DNA of 64,000 nucleotides from Occultella aeris (GTDB taxonomy: Bacteria > Actinomycetota > Actinomycetes > Actinomycetales > Beutenbergiaceae). Shown here one piece after another: positions 1 through 8,665 of this stretch (the stretch's first letter is position 1; the number at the start of each line of letters is the position of its first letter). The notes beneath the pieces are model-generated. The model was given only the letters and a program-made list of their open reading frames with translations, was not told the DNA's origin and made no database searches. The DNA lies in contig NZ_CACRYJ010000028.1 in NCBI RefSeq assembly GCF_902703175.1, positions 1 to 64,000 on the forward strand, in the 5' to 3' direction. The translations under genes were made by a program, and so were the position numbers.

Positions 1-27
1 ACCCCCGCCCCCCAGGCCGACCTCCCA

Positions 28-101
28 CGCTGAGACAGAACCTTGTGCCTGAGACAGACGGGTACAACGTTCTGTCTCAGGCGTAACCCCCTGCCTCAGC
101 G
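28..101. repeat. Clustered GAGACAGA boxes in direct and inverted orientation
   Basis: TGAGACAGA occurs at 31-39 and 50-58, and its inverse TCTGTCTCA at 71-79. The second and third copies form a perfect 12-bp inverted repeat, GCCTGAGACAGA (47-58) and TCTGTCTCAGGC (71-82). An outer pair, CGCTGAG (28-34) and CTCAGCG (95-101), can also base-pair, as can GAGACAGAAC (32-41) with GTTCTGTCTC (69-78). The cluster lies just past the 3' end of the histidine kinase gene, so it could be a terminator, a multi-site operator for an unseen gene to the left, or an intergenic repeat element. The pairing is visible; the role is inference. Confidence 0.6.
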
Positions 102-138
102 GCCGCGGGGCGTGGTGAGCGCCGCGGGGCCGGTCGCG

Positions 139-1428
139 TCAGCGGCGCCGGCGGCGGCGGCCGACCACCACGAGCGCGCCCGGCGGCAGCACGACGTCCG
201 GGTCCAGCCGTGGCGGCACCGCGTTCAGGAAGATCGCGAAGACCGGCGGGCGCCGCTGGGCGAGTTCGAGCCGGCCGCCGTCGGCGGTGACGAGCGTGCG
301 GGCCAGGCCGAGCCCGAGGCCGGTGCCCTTGCCGGAGGTGACGTGCCGGTCGAAGATCTTCGGCGCCAGCTCGTCGCTGACCCCCGGACCGTCGTCGGCG
401 ACCTCGATCACCACACCGGTCTCGGAGCCGTCCCTGGTCGGGCGGACCCGGACCGCGGTCGTACCGGCACCGTACTTGAGCGAGTTCTCCAGCAGGGTCG
501 AGAGCACTTGGGCGAGCGCACCCGGGGTGGCGAGCACGGCAGCCGCGCCCGGGTCGCCGAACGTGAGCGGGCGCCGGGCCCGCTTGAACGTGGGCCCCCA
601 CTCCTCCTGCTGCTGCGCGAAGATGTCGGCGACGTGCAGGGCCTCGGTGGTGCCGCCGTCGGCCTTGCGGGCGGCCTTGAGCAGGTCGTCCACGACGTGT
701 ACCAGGCGCTCCACCTGGTCGAGCGAGATCCGCGCTTCCTCCCGCACCTCCTCGTCCTCGGAGAGCATCTGGATCTCTTCGAGTCGCATCGAGAGCGCGG
801 TGAGCGGCGTCCGCAGCTGGTGACTGACGTTCGCGGCGAACTGGCGCTCGGCGGCGATCCGGCCGGCGAGTCGGTCACTGGTGCGACTGAGCTCGGCGGC
901 GACCAGGTCGATCTCCTCGACGCCGGACGTCTCCATCCGGGGGCGCACCTGCCCGGATCCGATCTGCTCGGCGGAGGCGGCCAGGTAGATCAGCGGAGCC
1001 GCGAGCCGGCGGGCCTGCCACACCGCCACCAGCGCGGCCACCCCGAACGCGATGACGGAGGCGGCGAGGACCAGCATCACCACCTGGGCGCCGCGCCAGA
1101 ACAACGAGGAGGCGGCGATCGCGATCTCCACCCGAGCGCCCGAGGGGGTGTTCTGCGAGACGGAGTACGTATTGCCGTCGATCTCCGGGCCCGCGCTGAA
1201 GACGGTACCGTCCACGTCCGTGACCGTGATCCGCACGGCCGGGATCCCGGATTCATCGTCGACGACGACCCAGCGCTCCAGCATCTCGTCGTCGAGCGGC
1301 GTCTCGAACGCGATCCGGGTCTCCACCGCGCGCGAGACCGACTGGGTCCGCAGCCTCATATTCTGATCGATGCTCTCGCGGACCATCAGGACCCCGAAGA
1401 TCGACATCGGGACACCGAGCAGGAGCAC
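139..1428 (-). CDS. Two-component sensor histidine kinase
   Basis: Membrane histidine kinase that senses through an extracytoplasmic loop and phosphorylates the adjacent response regulator. From the GTG at 1428 the order is: end of the first membrane segment (1-17), an extracellular region of about 90 residues, a second membrane segment (about 114-138), a HAMP linker, a dimerisation/phosphoacceptor domain with H203 in VSHQLRTPLT, and an ATPase domain with N box LLENSLKYG, G1 DDGPGV and G2 GTGLGLGLA. The frame stays open upstream of 1428 and encodes LRRRVLTATIAAVTVAV, which looks like the missing cytoplasmic tail and first half of TM1. The only start-like codon there is CTG at 1476, one base after the regulator's stop, so the true start is uncertain. 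It is co-transcribed downstream of the response regulator. The signal sensed is unknown. Confidence 0.93.
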   Translation of the reverse strand: MLLLGVPMSIFGVLMVRESIDQNMRLRTQSVSRAVETRIAFETPLDDEMLERWVVVDDESGIPAVRITVTDVDGTVFSAGPEIDGNTYSVSQNTPSGARVEIAIAASSLFWRGAQVVMLVLAASVIAFGVAALVAVWQARRLAAPLIYLAASAEQIGSGQVRPRMETSGVEEIDLVAAELSRTSDRLAGRIAAERQFAANVSHQLRTPLTALSMRLEEIQMLSEDEEVREEARISLDQVERLVHVVDDLLKAARKADGGTTEALHVADIFAQQQEEWGPTFKRARRPLTFGDPGAAAVLATPGALAQVLSTLLENSLKYGAGTTAVRVRPTRDGSETGVVIEVADDGPGVSDELAPKIFDRHVTSGKGTGLGLGLARTLVTADGGRLELAQRRPPVFAIFLNAVPPRLDPDVVLPPGALVVVGRRRRRR

Positions 1429-1477
1429 CGCGACGGTGACCGCCGCGATGGTCGCGGTCAGGACACGTCTTCGCAGG

Positions 1478-2161
1478 TCAGTGCTCCCCGTTCTCGAATC
1501 GGAAGCCCATGCCCCGCACGGTGGAGATGTACCGGGGGGCGTTGGCGTCGTCGCCGAGCTTGCGGCGCAGCCAGGACACGTGCATGTCCAGGGTCTTCGT
1601 GGAACCGGTCGGGTCCGAGGCCCAGACCTCGCGCATCAGCGAGTCCCGGGAGACCACCGCGCCGGCCTCCCGCACGAGCACCCGGAGCAGCTCGAACTCC
1701 TTGGCGGTCAGCTGGAGCTCCCGCTCGCCCTGGAACGCCCGGTGCGCGGCGATGTCGACCCGGACGTCCTGGGAGGCGATCTCGTCCTCCTCGCCGCCCT
1801 CGCTCCCGGCCCGGCGCAGCAGCGCCCGCACCCGGGCGAGCAGCTCGGCCAGCCGGAACGGCTTGGTCACGTAGTCGTCGGCACCGGCATCGAGGCCCAC
1901 CACCAGGTCGACCTCGTCGGCGCGCGCGGTGAGCACCAGGATCGGCGTGGTCAGACCCTGGTTGCGGACCCACCGGGCCACGTCGAGTCCGTCCATGTCG
2001 GGCAGGCCGAGGTCGAGCACGAACAGGTCGGCCTGAGCCGCCTCGTCGATCGCTCCGCGTCCGGTGCCGTGCACGGAGACCGTGTAGCCCTCGCGAGTCA
2101 GAGCCCTCGCCAACGGCTCGGCAATGGCCGGGTCATCTTCTGCTAATAGAACTCGGGTCAC
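1478..2161 (-). CDS. OmpR/PhoB-family response regulator
   Basis: DNA-binding response regulator partnered with the histidine kinase immediately downstream. The receiver domain (1-115) has the acidic pair D9/D10, phospho-acceptor D50 in FVLDLGLPDMDG, T78 and K100. The winged-helix output domain (about 130-225) ends in the usual GMGFRFE wing strand. 227 residues is standard for the family. Translation starts at GTG 2161, placed 6 nt after a TAGCAT -10 box, so the message is probably leaderless. The stop codon lies within a base or two of the likely kinase start, which argues for coupled translation. Target genes cannot be read from the sequence. Confidence 0.96.
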   Translation of the reverse strand: MTRVLLAEDDPAIAEPLARALTREGYTVSVHGTGRGAIDEAAQADLFVLDLGLPDMDGLDVARWVRNQGLTTPILVLTARADEVDLVVGLDAGADDYVTKPFRLAELLARVRALLRRAGSEGGEEDEIASQDVRVDIAAHRAFQGERELQLTAKEFELLRVLVREAGAVVSRDSLMREVWASDPTGSTKTLDMHVSWLRRKLGDDANAPRYISTVRGMGFRFENGEH

Positions 2162-2167
2162 TCGCCC

Positions 2168-2173
2168 ATGCTA
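2168..2173 (-). promoter_or_regulatory. -10 box for the two-component operon
   Basis: TAGCAT is separated by 6 nt from the GTG start of the response regulator. This is the spacing expected when transcription starts at the first base of the start codon (leaderless). No convincing -35 hexamer is visible. Confidence 0.55.
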
Positions 2174-2195
2174 ATGCCACGAACTGGCGAAGCGC

Positions 2196-3233
2196 TCATT
2201 GTGCCTCCTCGGATGTGGCGTGCCGCGCCAGCCGGACCGGCCTGACCTCACCAAGCCCGTGCACGTCGACGGGCTGCAACTCCTCGAACGAGAACATCGA
2301 CGCGCCGTCCATGCCCTCCAGCAGCGCGGCGCTGACGTCGTCCATCAGGATCGAGGCCGGCCCGGCGAGGTCGCTGAGCCTGGACGCGAGGTTCACGACT
2401 GGGCCGAACACGTCCCCGGACCGGGACAGCACCCGGCCCCACACCACCGAGCCCCGGATCGGCAGGCCGCGCGCGTCCATCACGTCGAGCAGGCCGGTCG
2501 CGACCATCGCGCCGGTCTCGAGGTCGTCGGCGACGAACAGCACGGCGTCCCCGATCGTCTTGACCACCCGCGCCCCGTGCGCCGCGATGACGTCCCTGGC
2601 CCCGGACTCGAACACCTGCATCAGCGACGAGAGCTCGGTGGGCGCGAGCCGGGCCGCTCGGGAGGTGTAGGAGATGATGTCGATGAAGCCGATCGCGCGC
2701 TCCAGTGGGAGCCGGTCTGTCGTGGCGGTGTCCTTGCTGAGGGCAACGTCCTTGTCCATCCGGGCCAGCAGCGCCGCGAGCTGACGGCGCCACACGTAGC
2801 CCAGCTGGTCGCGCAGCACCGGGCCGATCACGGCCAGCCGGTCGAGGACCACGAGGCGGGCGCTGGTGTCGTCGAGGTGGTACCGGTGCCGGGCATCGGC
2901 GACGAGCGACTCGACCTGCCACAGCACCAGCCGGTCCATCGAGTGGCCCTGCGCCCGCACCAGGTCCTGCGCGGTGTCCAGGTTCACGGCGTCGGTGAGG
3001 ACCAGGTTCACGATCGCCTTGAGACCGTCGACGTCCACCTGGGTGAAGTGCTTGACGCCCTCCGGCACGTCGGCGAATCCGAGGGAGCGCCAGTAGACCC
3101 GCAGCACCTGGGTGGGGATCCCGACGGCTGCCGCCATCTCCTCGACGTCGAGCGTCGGCGGACCGCCCAGCAGCCGTTCCTCCTGGTCGCGGATCGTCGA
3201 TCGCTCCGCGCGCGGCTCGGTGGACTCAGTCAC
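2196..3233 (-). CDS. Class III adenylate/guanylate cyclase with N-terminal regulatory domain
   Basis: Predicted soluble cyclase making cAMP from ATP. Residues 1-165 form an all-helical region like the actinobacterial adenylate cyclase regulatory domain, with a MerR-like stretch at 28-75. The catalytic domain spans about 175-320. Metal-binding aspartates are D185 (GFIDIISYT) and D229 (KTIGDA). K225 and D274 occupy the adenine-selecting positions, and N281 and R285 the transition-state positions in GPVVNLASRL. All key residues are present, so the domain should be active as a homodimer. Start is GTG 3233, 6 nt after a TAACCT -10 box. No membrane segment is seen. The stimulus read by the N-terminal domain is unknown. 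Confidence 0.9.
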   Translation of the reverse strand: MTESTEPRAERSTIRDQEERLLGGPPTLDVEEMAAAVGIPTQVLRVYWRSLGFADVPEGVKHFTQVDVDGLKAIVNLVLTDAVNLDTAQDLVRAQGHSMDRLVLWQVESLVADARHRYHLDDTSARLVVLDRLAVIGPVLRDQLGYVWRRQLAALLARMDKDVALSKDTATTDRLPLERAIGFIDIISYTSRAARLAPTELSSLMQVFESGARDVIAAHGARVVKTIGDAVLFVADDLETGAMVATGLLDVMDARGLPIRGSVVWGRVLSRSGDVFGPVVNLASRLSDLAGPASILMDDVSAALLEGMDGASMFSFEELQPVDVHGLGEVRPVRLARHATSEEAQ

Positions 3234-3239
3234 GACTCG

Positions 3240-3245
3240 AGGTTA
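3240..3245 (-). promoter_or_regulatory. -10 box for the cyclase gene
   Basis: TAACCT lies 6 nt before the GTG start, in the 17-bp gap behind the birA stop. This implies that the cyclase has its own leaderless promoter. Confidence 0.5.
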
Positions 3246-3250
3246 TCGCC

Positions 3251-4024
3251 TCACCCCAGGCGTACATGCGCGACGTCCCCGGCGTGCACGTGGCGCACTC
3301 CGGCGTCGGTTCGCACCACGAGTGCACCATCGTCCGCGAGGCCGGTCGCCTCGCCGTGGATGGCCGGCCCGGTGGGCAGCTCCACGCGCACCTCGGCACC
3401 GAGGCTCACCACGTGAGGCCCGACGGCGGAGCGTGGGTCCGCGGTGATGGCCGGGTCGGCGAGCACGTGCGCGAGCGACGCGACGATCCGCGCGGCCAGC
3501 GTCTGCGCGTCGGTCTCGATCCCGACCTCGGCGAGGGTCCCGGCCCACGGCACCGGTAGCGACGCACCGGCGAGGTTCACACCGATGCCGAGCACCACGC
3601 CGGAGCCGTCCGGGAGTACCTCCGCGAGGAGCCCACCTACCTTGCGGAGCCGGTGCCAGTCAGGCAGGTCCTGCCCACCCCCCGTGTGCACCAGGTCGTT
3701 GGGCCACTTCAAGGCGAGTCGGACACCCGGCGCGCCGCCGGCCACCGGCGCGGGCATCGCCCGCAACACCGCGACACCGGCGAGCAGCGGCAGCCACGAC
3801 CATTGCTCACGGGGCCGGTCCGGGCGCAGCACCACCGAGAACGTGAGCGCCGCGTGGGCATCGGTGTCCCAGGTCCGGCCGGTCCGGCCACGGCCGCCCC
3901 GCTGGTGCCGGGCCAGGATCCCGGACAGATGCGGCCACGCGTCGGGCTCGGCCGTCGCGGCGCGGAGCAGGTCGGCGTTCGTGGAGCCGGTCGACTCGAC
4001 GATCCTCAGGTACGGCTTGGTCAT
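3251..4024 (-). CDS. birA: Biotin--[acetyl-CoA-carboxylase] ligase
   Basis: Activates biotin with ATP to biotinyl-5'-AMP and transfers it to the carrier-domain lysine of biotin-dependent carboxylases. The 257-residue protein has the adenylate-binding loop GRGRTGRTW at 44-52 and the KWPND motif at 106-110 of the catalytic domain, followed by the small C-terminal beta domain. There is no N-terminal helix-turn-helix, so it is a ligase only and not a bio-operon repressor. The ATG at 4024 gives the conserved N-terminus; the longer open frame upstream is not protein-like. Its substrate in this window is the alpha subunit at 18279-20120. Confidence 0.94.
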   Translation of the reverse strand: MTKPYLRIVESTGSTNADLLRAATAEPDAWPHLSGILARHQRGGRGRTGRTWDTDAHAALTFSVVLRPDRPREQWSWLPLLAGVAVLRAMPAPVAGGAPGVRLALKWPNDLVHTGGGQDLPDWHRLRKVGGLLAEVLPDGSGVVLGIGVNLAGASLPVPWAGTLAEVGIETDAQTLAARIVASLAHVLADPAITADPRSAVGPHVVSLGAEVRVELPTGPAIHGEATGLADDGALVVRTDAGVRHVHAGDVAHVRLG

Positions 4025-4397
4025 CCGCCCAGCGTGCCATTGGAGGTGGCCGGGCGCCGAGCCACCCACGGCGTTGCGCCACTGACCCGGCAGACGGATC
4101 AGTGGCGCAACGCTGCGGACGCAGTTGTCGTTCGTCCGGTCACGCCGAGATGTCTGTAGTCGGTGGCAGGCTCTGCCAGCGCAGGATCGATCGGGGATCG
4201 GGCGAGCTGGGGGGCGACGATGGAGTCGGTGCAGGAACGGGCCGCGTGGGTGGCCGAGGGTGTCGAGGTCTGGAAGGCGCGGGCCTCGGCGAGTTCGCAG
4301 CGGGCGCACCCGGACATGCGGTGAGCGACCGGAAAGGCGGTGAGCGCACCCACCCGGCTGGCTCGCGGGGGCGATCCGATGGTGCTAGACCCGATCC
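4025..4397. other. Intergenic region with no confident gene
   Basis: This 373-bp stretch between divergent birA and the 4398 gene holds the inverted repeat described separately. It also has a short plus-strand frame (GTG 4163 or ATG 4220 to TGA 4324) that encodes an amphipathic 34-53 residue peptide, MESVQERAAWVAEGVEVWKA and onward. Codon use there is coding-like (high GC3), but the opposite strand looks equally good and no ribosome binding site is visible. It may be a gene remnant. Confidence 0.35.
4071..4113. repeat. Perfect 15-bp inverted repeat
   Basis: GCGTTGCGCCACTGA at 4071-4085 is the exact reverse complement of 4099-4113, with a 13-bp spacer. It lies upstream of both birA and the 4398 gene, so it is not a natural terminator for either. 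A transcription-factor site, a REP-like element or an IS end are possible. Confidence 0.6.
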
Positions 4398-4913
4398 ATG
4401 ACTGCGCGTTCGACGCTCGAGGACGTACACCCGCTGGACGCGGGGCCCAGATCCGTACTGATGCGCCGGTTCGGCACAGCTGCGCTGGCGCTGGTCCTGC
4501 TCGCCGCCCTGGGTGGGTTCCTCGGCGACCGCGAGTCGACCACCTCCGCGCAGGCCCAGGGCTACACCCTCACGGTGACTTCGGCCGCCGCCGCGCGGCC
4601 GGGTCAGGACGTGCCGTGGCGGGTCCGGGTGCACAGTCCCGAGGGCTTCGGCCCGGAGCTCACGATCGCCGTCACGGCCGCCTACCTCGAGATCTACGAG
4701 ACCCAGGGGTTCCACCCGGAACCGAGTGCGACCACGCGCGACGGTGAGTGGCTCTACCTGACCTTCGACACGCCGTCGGGCACCACGTTCGTGCTCGACT
4801 ACGACGCCTACATCCAGCCGAACGCGGACGTCGGCCGCAGCGGCGCGGTGGCGCTCGTCCTGGACGACGCCCGGGTCGCCGAGGTGCCGATCCGCACCGT
4901 CCTGTTCCCCTGA
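4398..4913 (+). CDS. Secreted or membrane-anchored protein of unknown function
   Basis: 171 residues with a cytoplasmic tail (1-24), one hydrophobic helix (about 25-45) and an extracytoplasmic beta-rich domain (about 55-171) that reads like a single immunoglobulin-type sandwich. There is no lipobox cysteine. A TAGACC element lies 6 nt before the ATG, matching the leaderless pattern seen elsewhere in the window except for its last base. It sits 40 bp upstream of a DUF421 membrane protein and is probably co-transcribed with it. Function not recognised. Confidence 0.75.
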   Translation: MTARSTLEDVHPLDAGPRSVLMRRFGTAALALVLLAALGGFLGDRESTTSAQAQGYTLTVTSAAAARPGQDVPWRVRVHSPEGFGPELTIAVTAAYLEIYETQGFHPEPSATTRDGEWLYLTFDTPSGTTFVLDYDAYIQPNADVGRSGAVALVLDDARVAEVPIRTVLFP

Positions 4914-4953
4914 AGCCTCGTTCCGCTCTAGCACCGGCAAGGAGCCGCCCGAG

Positions 4954-5433
4954 ATGGACATCGTGATCCGCGCCGCCGTCGTCTTCCTGTTCCTGTGGTT
5001 CATCACCCGGGTGGTGGGACGCTCGACGCTCGGCGAGCTGAGCTCGTTCCAACTCATCGTGTTCATCACCATGGGCGACCTCGTGCAGCAGGCCGTGACC
5101 CAGCAGGACTACTCGGTGACCGCCGCGGTGCTCGCCGTGGGCACGTTCGCGATCCTGACGATCGCGATCTCCTGGGTGAACGCACGGTGGCGGCCGGCCG
5201 CGCGGATCACCCACGGGCTCCCCGTCGTGGTGTTCGCCGACGGTGAGCCCGCGCTGCCGGTGATGCGGCGGGAGCGACTCAGCCTCGACGACTTCATGGC
5301 CGCCGCACGCGGGCAGGGGATCACATCGTTCGCCCAGATCCGGCTGGCCGTGCTTGAGACGAACGGCCAGCTCTCGTTCATCACGGCCGAGGGACCCGAG
5401 GCCGGCGCACCCGAGGAGCCAAAACCCGGCTGA
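4954..5433 (+). CDS. DUF421/YetF-family membrane protein
   Basis: 159 residues: an N-terminal membrane region of about three helices (1-78) and a cytoplasmic C-terminal domain (about 80-140). The latter has the family's [14 protein letters not shown] segment and the ending [12 protein letters not shown]. The [20 protein letters not shown] stretch in the second helix is also typical. Family members (YetF and relatives) are uncharacterised or linked to sporulation and envelope roles, so no precise function can be given. An AAGGAG ribosome binding site precedes ATG 4954. Confidence 0.88.
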   Translation: MDIVIRAAVVFLFLWFITRVVGRSTLGELSSFQLIVFITMGDLVQQAVTQQDYSVTAAVLAVGTFAILTIAISWVNARWRPAARITHGLPVVVFADGEPALPVMRRERLSLDDFMAAARGQGITSFAQIRLAVLETNGQLSFITAEGPEAGAPEEPKPG

Positions 5434-5527
5434 GACCGCACACCCGCACCCGACTTGTAGGAATGGCACAACCAACCCGGCATCCGCCACGTCGACTCCC
5501 CGAAACGCATTGGCGAACTGCGACAAC

Positions 5528-5533
5528 TACAGT
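5528..5533 (+). promoter_or_regulatory. -10 box for the acyl-CoA carboxylase beta gene
   Basis: TACAGT lies 7 nt before GTG 5541, supporting a leaderless start there rather than the in-frame start at 5463. Confidence 0.5.
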
Positions 5534-5540
5534 GCCTGAT

Positions 5541-7136
5541 GTGACTTCTTCCGACGCCCCCGATCTGACCACCACCGCCGGCAAGATCGCCGATCTCGAT
5601 GCGCGCAACGAGCAGGGACCGCGATCCCTGGCGGCCGTCGCGGCCGACAAGCAGGCGGCCCGGGGCAAACGTTCCGCACGGGAACGTATCGAGGGCCTGC
5701 TCGACGAGGCAAGCTTCGTCGAGCTGGACGCCTTCGCGACCCACCGCTCCAGCAACTTCGGACTCGACAAGAAGAAGATCCCGGGCGACGGCGTCGTGGT
5801 CGGGTACGGCACCATCGACGGCCGCCAGGTGTGCATCTACTCCCAGGACTTCTCCGTGTTCGGCGGGTCCCTGGGCGAGGTGCACGGTCAGAAGATCACG
5901 AAGGTGATGGACCTCGCCCTGCGCACCGGGGTCCCGCTGATCGGGATCTCCGACGGCGGTGGCGCCCGGATCCAGGAGGGCGTCGCGGCGCTGACCCAGT
6001 TCGCCGAGATCTTCCGCCGTAACGTCGCAGCGTCCGGGGTGATCCCGCAGATCTCCCTGATCCTCGGCCCGAGCGCCGGCGGCGCCGTGTACTCGCCCGC
6101 GCTCACCGACTTCATCGTGATGGCGGACCAGACCTCCAACATGTTCATCACAGGCCCGGACGTGATCCGCGCGGTCACCGGCGAGGACGTCGGCTTCGAG
6201 GAACTCGGTGGCGCACACACCCACAACGAGCGGTCCGGGGTGGCCCACTACCTCGCCGCCGACGAGGACGACGCCTACGACTACGTCAAGTCGCTGCTGC
6301 ACTACCTGCCCACGAACAACCTGACCGACCCCGAGACGTACCCGATCGAGGCGGACCTCGAGGTCAGCGACGCCGACCTCGAGCTGGACGCCCTGATCCC
6401 GGACTCGGACAACCAGCCCTACGACATGCGCACCGTCATCGAGCACGTGCTCGACGACGGGGAGTTCCTCGAGGTCCAGGCCCTGTACGCGCGCAACGTG
6501 ATCATCGGGTTCGGGCACGTCGAGGGCCACCCCGTCGGGATCGTGGCCAACCAGCCACAGACCATGGCCGGCACGCTGGACATCAACGCCGCCGAGAAGG
6601 CCGCCCGGTTCGTGCGCACCTGCGACGCGTTCAACATCCCGGTGCTGACGTTCGTGGACGTGCCCGGGTTCCTGCCCGGCACCGACCAGGAATGGAACGG
6701 CATCATCCGTCGCGGCGCGAAGCTGATCTTCGCCTACGCCGAGGCCACCGTCCCGCTGATCACCGTGATCACCCGCAAGGCCTACGGCGGCGCCTACATC
6801 GTGATGGGCTCCAAGCAACTCGGCGCGGACATCAACCTGGCCTGGCCCACGGCGCAGATCGCCGTCATGGGCGCCAGCGGCGCCGTGAACATCCTCCAGC
6901 GCGGCGCGCTGAAGAAGGTGGCCGAGAGCGGCGGCGACGTCGAGGCCGAACGCGCCCGGCTGGTCGCCGAGTACGAGGAGGCGATCGTGAACCCGTGGGA
7001 CGCCGCGCAGCGCGGCTACGTCGACGCCGTCATCGAGCCGTCCCAGACCCGCGCGCAGATCGTGCGCGGACTGCGGGCGCTGCGGACGAAACGGGCATCG
7101 CTGCCCGCCAAGAAGCACGGGAACATCCCGCTATGA
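5541..7136 (+). CDS. Acyl-CoA carboxylase beta subunit (carboxyltransferase)
   Basis: Carboxyltransferase that moves CO2 from carboxybiotin to acetyl- or propionyl-CoA. The 531-residue protein has two crotonase-like halves. The first contains [12 protein letters not shown] and the oxyanion glycines of [19 protein letters not shown]; the second contains [11 protein letters not shown] and the paired glycines of [18 protein letters not shown]. It matches the actinobacterial AccD5/PccB type in length and motifs. The start is taken as GTG 5541, because a -10 box sits 7 nt upstream and the conserved region begins soon after. Its stop overlaps the epsilon gene by 4 bp (ATGA). The biotinylated alpha subunit is encoded 11 kb away. 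Acetyl versus propionyl preference cannot be decided here. Confidence 0.95.
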   Translation: MTSSDAPDLTTTAGKIADLDARNEQGPRSLAAVAADKQAARGKRSARERIEGLLDEASFVELDAFATHRSSNFGLDKKKIPGDGVVVGYGTIDGRQVCIYSQDFSVFGGSLGEVHGQKITKVMDLALRTGVPLIGISDGGGARIQEGVAALTQFAEIFRRNVAASGVIPQISLILGPSAGGAVYSPALTDFIVMADQTSNMFITGPDVIRAVTGEDVGFEELGGAHTHNERSGVAHYLAADEDDAYDYVKSLLHYLPTNNLTDPETYPIEADLEVSDADLELDALIPDSDNQPYDMRTVIEHVLDDGEFLEVQALYARNVIIGFGHVEGHPVGIVANQPQTMAGTLDINAAEKAARFVRTCDAFNIPVLTFVDVPGFLPGTDQEWNGIIRRGAKLIFAYAEATVPLITVITRKAYGGAYIVMGSKQLGADINLAWPTAQIAVMGASGAVNILQRGALKKVAESGGDVEAERARLVAEYEEAIVNPWDAAQRGYVDAVIEPSQTRAQIVRGLRALRTKRASLPAKKHGNIPL

Positions 7137-7396
7137 GCACGCCGAACGGGAACGGGAACGGCACCTACTCCGCCGGCGGCGAGGTGCCCGACGACGTGGT
7201 CCGGGTCATGCGCGGCGAGCCCGATGACGTCGAGCTGGCCGCCCTGGTCGCCGGGATCCTAGCCGCCCGCGCGGGCACACCGGACGACATCGACGACGGC
7301 ACCCACACCTCGGTGTGGCGCGACCAGGGTCATCGCCTCGGCCTGCCGGTCCGACCCGGCCGCGCGGCCTGGCGTTGGAGTTCATACAAGGCCTGA
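7133..7396 (+). CDS. Acyl-CoA carboxylase epsilon subunit
   Basis: Small actinobacteria-specific subunit that stabilises the alpha-beta carboxylase complex. It is 87 residues long. After a Gly/Asn-rich N-terminus it has the family core VVRGEPDD-like segment ([20 protein letters not shown], residues 21-40) and the terminal Trp/Arg-rich motif [14 protein letters not shown]. The ATG overlaps the beta subunit stop (ATGA), indicating translational coupling and a one-to-one complex. Confidence 0.9.
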   Translation: MSTPNGNGNGTYSAGGEVPDDVVRVMRGEPDDVELAALVAGILAARAGTPDDIDDGTHTSVWRDQGHRLGLPVRPGRAAWRWSSYKA

Positions 7397-7421
7397 CCGA
7401 GCCCGTCCGGGTCGACGCCGC

Positions 7422-8273
7422 TCAGACCCCGAACGCGGCGAGGAACGACTGCGCCAAACTGATCCGACGGGCCCGGTCGTCCGGGCCCGTGCCGTCCGGC
7501 GCGGAGACCACCACGCGGGAGCCGTCGGAGGCCACCGTCACGGGGGCGTCCACGCGCCCGACCAGCTCACCGAGCAGGAACGCCACCACGGGCGTCACCA
7601 GCTGGAGATCGCCCGGCGCCACCATCAGGGTCACCTTCGCGGGCAGTCCCGGACCCGAGTGCAGGGTCATGCCCCGGCCGCCGACGATGCCCGGGAACGG
7701 CTCCCAGCGATCGAAACCGCGATCGGCGTTCACCCCGGCCGCAAAGGCGGGCAGCGGAGCGCGGGCGGCCAGCACCACGAGTTCGCGCCGCGCTTGCCCG
7801 TAGGCGTTGACCCGGTGCAACGGCTCCTCGCTGCGCCAGGACTCGACGCGCGCGTCGCGCCCGTCGAACCGGCCGGCCATCGCCCGACGCGGCCCCACCA
7901 GCCGGTGCCCACGCGGAAGTGCGAGCGGCACGAGCAGCGGATCGACCGCCTCCTGCGTCTGCACACGCCAACCGTTCGCCTGCGCCCAGGCCGACCACTC
8001 GCCGTCGTACACCTGCTCCTCAGCGTCGGCTCGCGTCTCGGCGACCCGGGCGTACAGCATGGCACCGGCGCCGAACGCGACGAACAGCAGCACCACGACG
8101 ATGATCGTGGTCCAGGGCTGCCCCAGCCGGCCAAGCACGCCCGTGGCGGCCAGCAGCACCAGGATCAGGACCGGTGCCACGACGGCACCCAGCACGATCG
8201 GCAGACCGCGCCGGGTCCGATCGTGTTGTGGGCGCCCCGAGGGCGTCGGCGCAGGGGCCCGGGACCGACTCAT
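7422..8273 (-). CDS. Two-helix membrane protein, last gene of the type VII-related module
   Basis: 283 residues: a basic, proline-rich cytoplasmic tail (1-24), two adjacent membrane helices (about 25-48 and 55-75) and a long cytoplasmic domain (about 85-283) of mixed alpha/beta character with no motif I recognise. It overlaps the upstream YbaB-like gene by 4 bp (ATGA), so it belongs to the five-gene minus-strand operon that starts near 10.2 kb. Operon context suggests a membrane partner or anchor for the secreted WXG100-like protein. That is inference, and no function is assigned. Confidence 0.75.
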   Translation of the reverse strand: MSRSRAPAPTPSGRPQHDRTRRGLPIVLGAVVAPVLILVLLAATGVLGRLGQPWTTIIVVVLLFVAFGAGAMLYARVAETRADAEEQVYDGEWSAWAQANGWRVQTQEAVDPLLVPLALPRGHRLVGPRRAMAGRFDGRDARVESWRSEEPLHRVNAYGQARRELVVLAARAPLPAFAAGVNADRGFDRWEPFPGIVGGRGMTLHSGPGLPAKVTLMVAPGDLQLVTPVVAFLLGELVGRVDAPVTVASDGSRVVVSAPDGTGPDDRARRISLAQSFLAAFGV

Positions 8274-8665
8274 TCGGATGCGTCGTCGAAGACCCGCTGC
8301 GGCAGGCCGTTCCGGTACGTGCTCTGCAGCGACTCCCGCAGCTCCGGGGAATCCGCGAGCTCGTCCGCGGCGATCTCCTCGACCTGGGCCGCGAGAGCAC
8401 GCAGGGCGTCGTCGTGCGCCCGCATCAGGCCACGGTTCAGGGCCAGGGGCGAGGAGCGGGTGGCGGCCTCGGTGAACTCGACGTCCTGGATCAGGCCCGT
8501 CGAGTCGATCACGACCTTGACGTCACGCTGCGGCGACCACGACTCGATCCGCACGCCGCCCAGGCGCGCGTTGGCACCCTGCATGGCGGACGCTCGTGTG
8601 GTTGCGATCTCCGTGAGCGCCTCGAGCTTGCTCAGCGACTCCTCATAGCCGGCTTGCCAGGACAT
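8270..8665 (-). CDS. YbaB/EbfC-like small protein (second copy)
   Basis: 131 residues. It begins with a helix (about 5-32), then a beta-hairpin region (GGVRIESWSPQRDVKVVID, LIQDVEFTEAATR) and long C-terminal helices. This is the YbaB/EbfC topology used, in distant form, by many ESX-associated proteins. The ATG at 8665 shares its A with the TGA of the upstream WXG100-like gene (TGATG), and the 3' end overlaps the next gene by 4 bp. A cytosolic partner or chaperone for the module's secreted proteins is plausible; DNA binding, as in classic EbfC, is the alternative. Confidence 0.75.
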   Translation of the reverse strand: MSWQAGYEESLSKLEALTEIATTRASAMQGANARLGGVRIESWSPQRDVKVVIDSTGLIQDVEFTEAATRSSPLALNRGLMRAHDDALRALAAQVEEIAADELADSPELRESLQSTYRNGLPQRVFDDASE

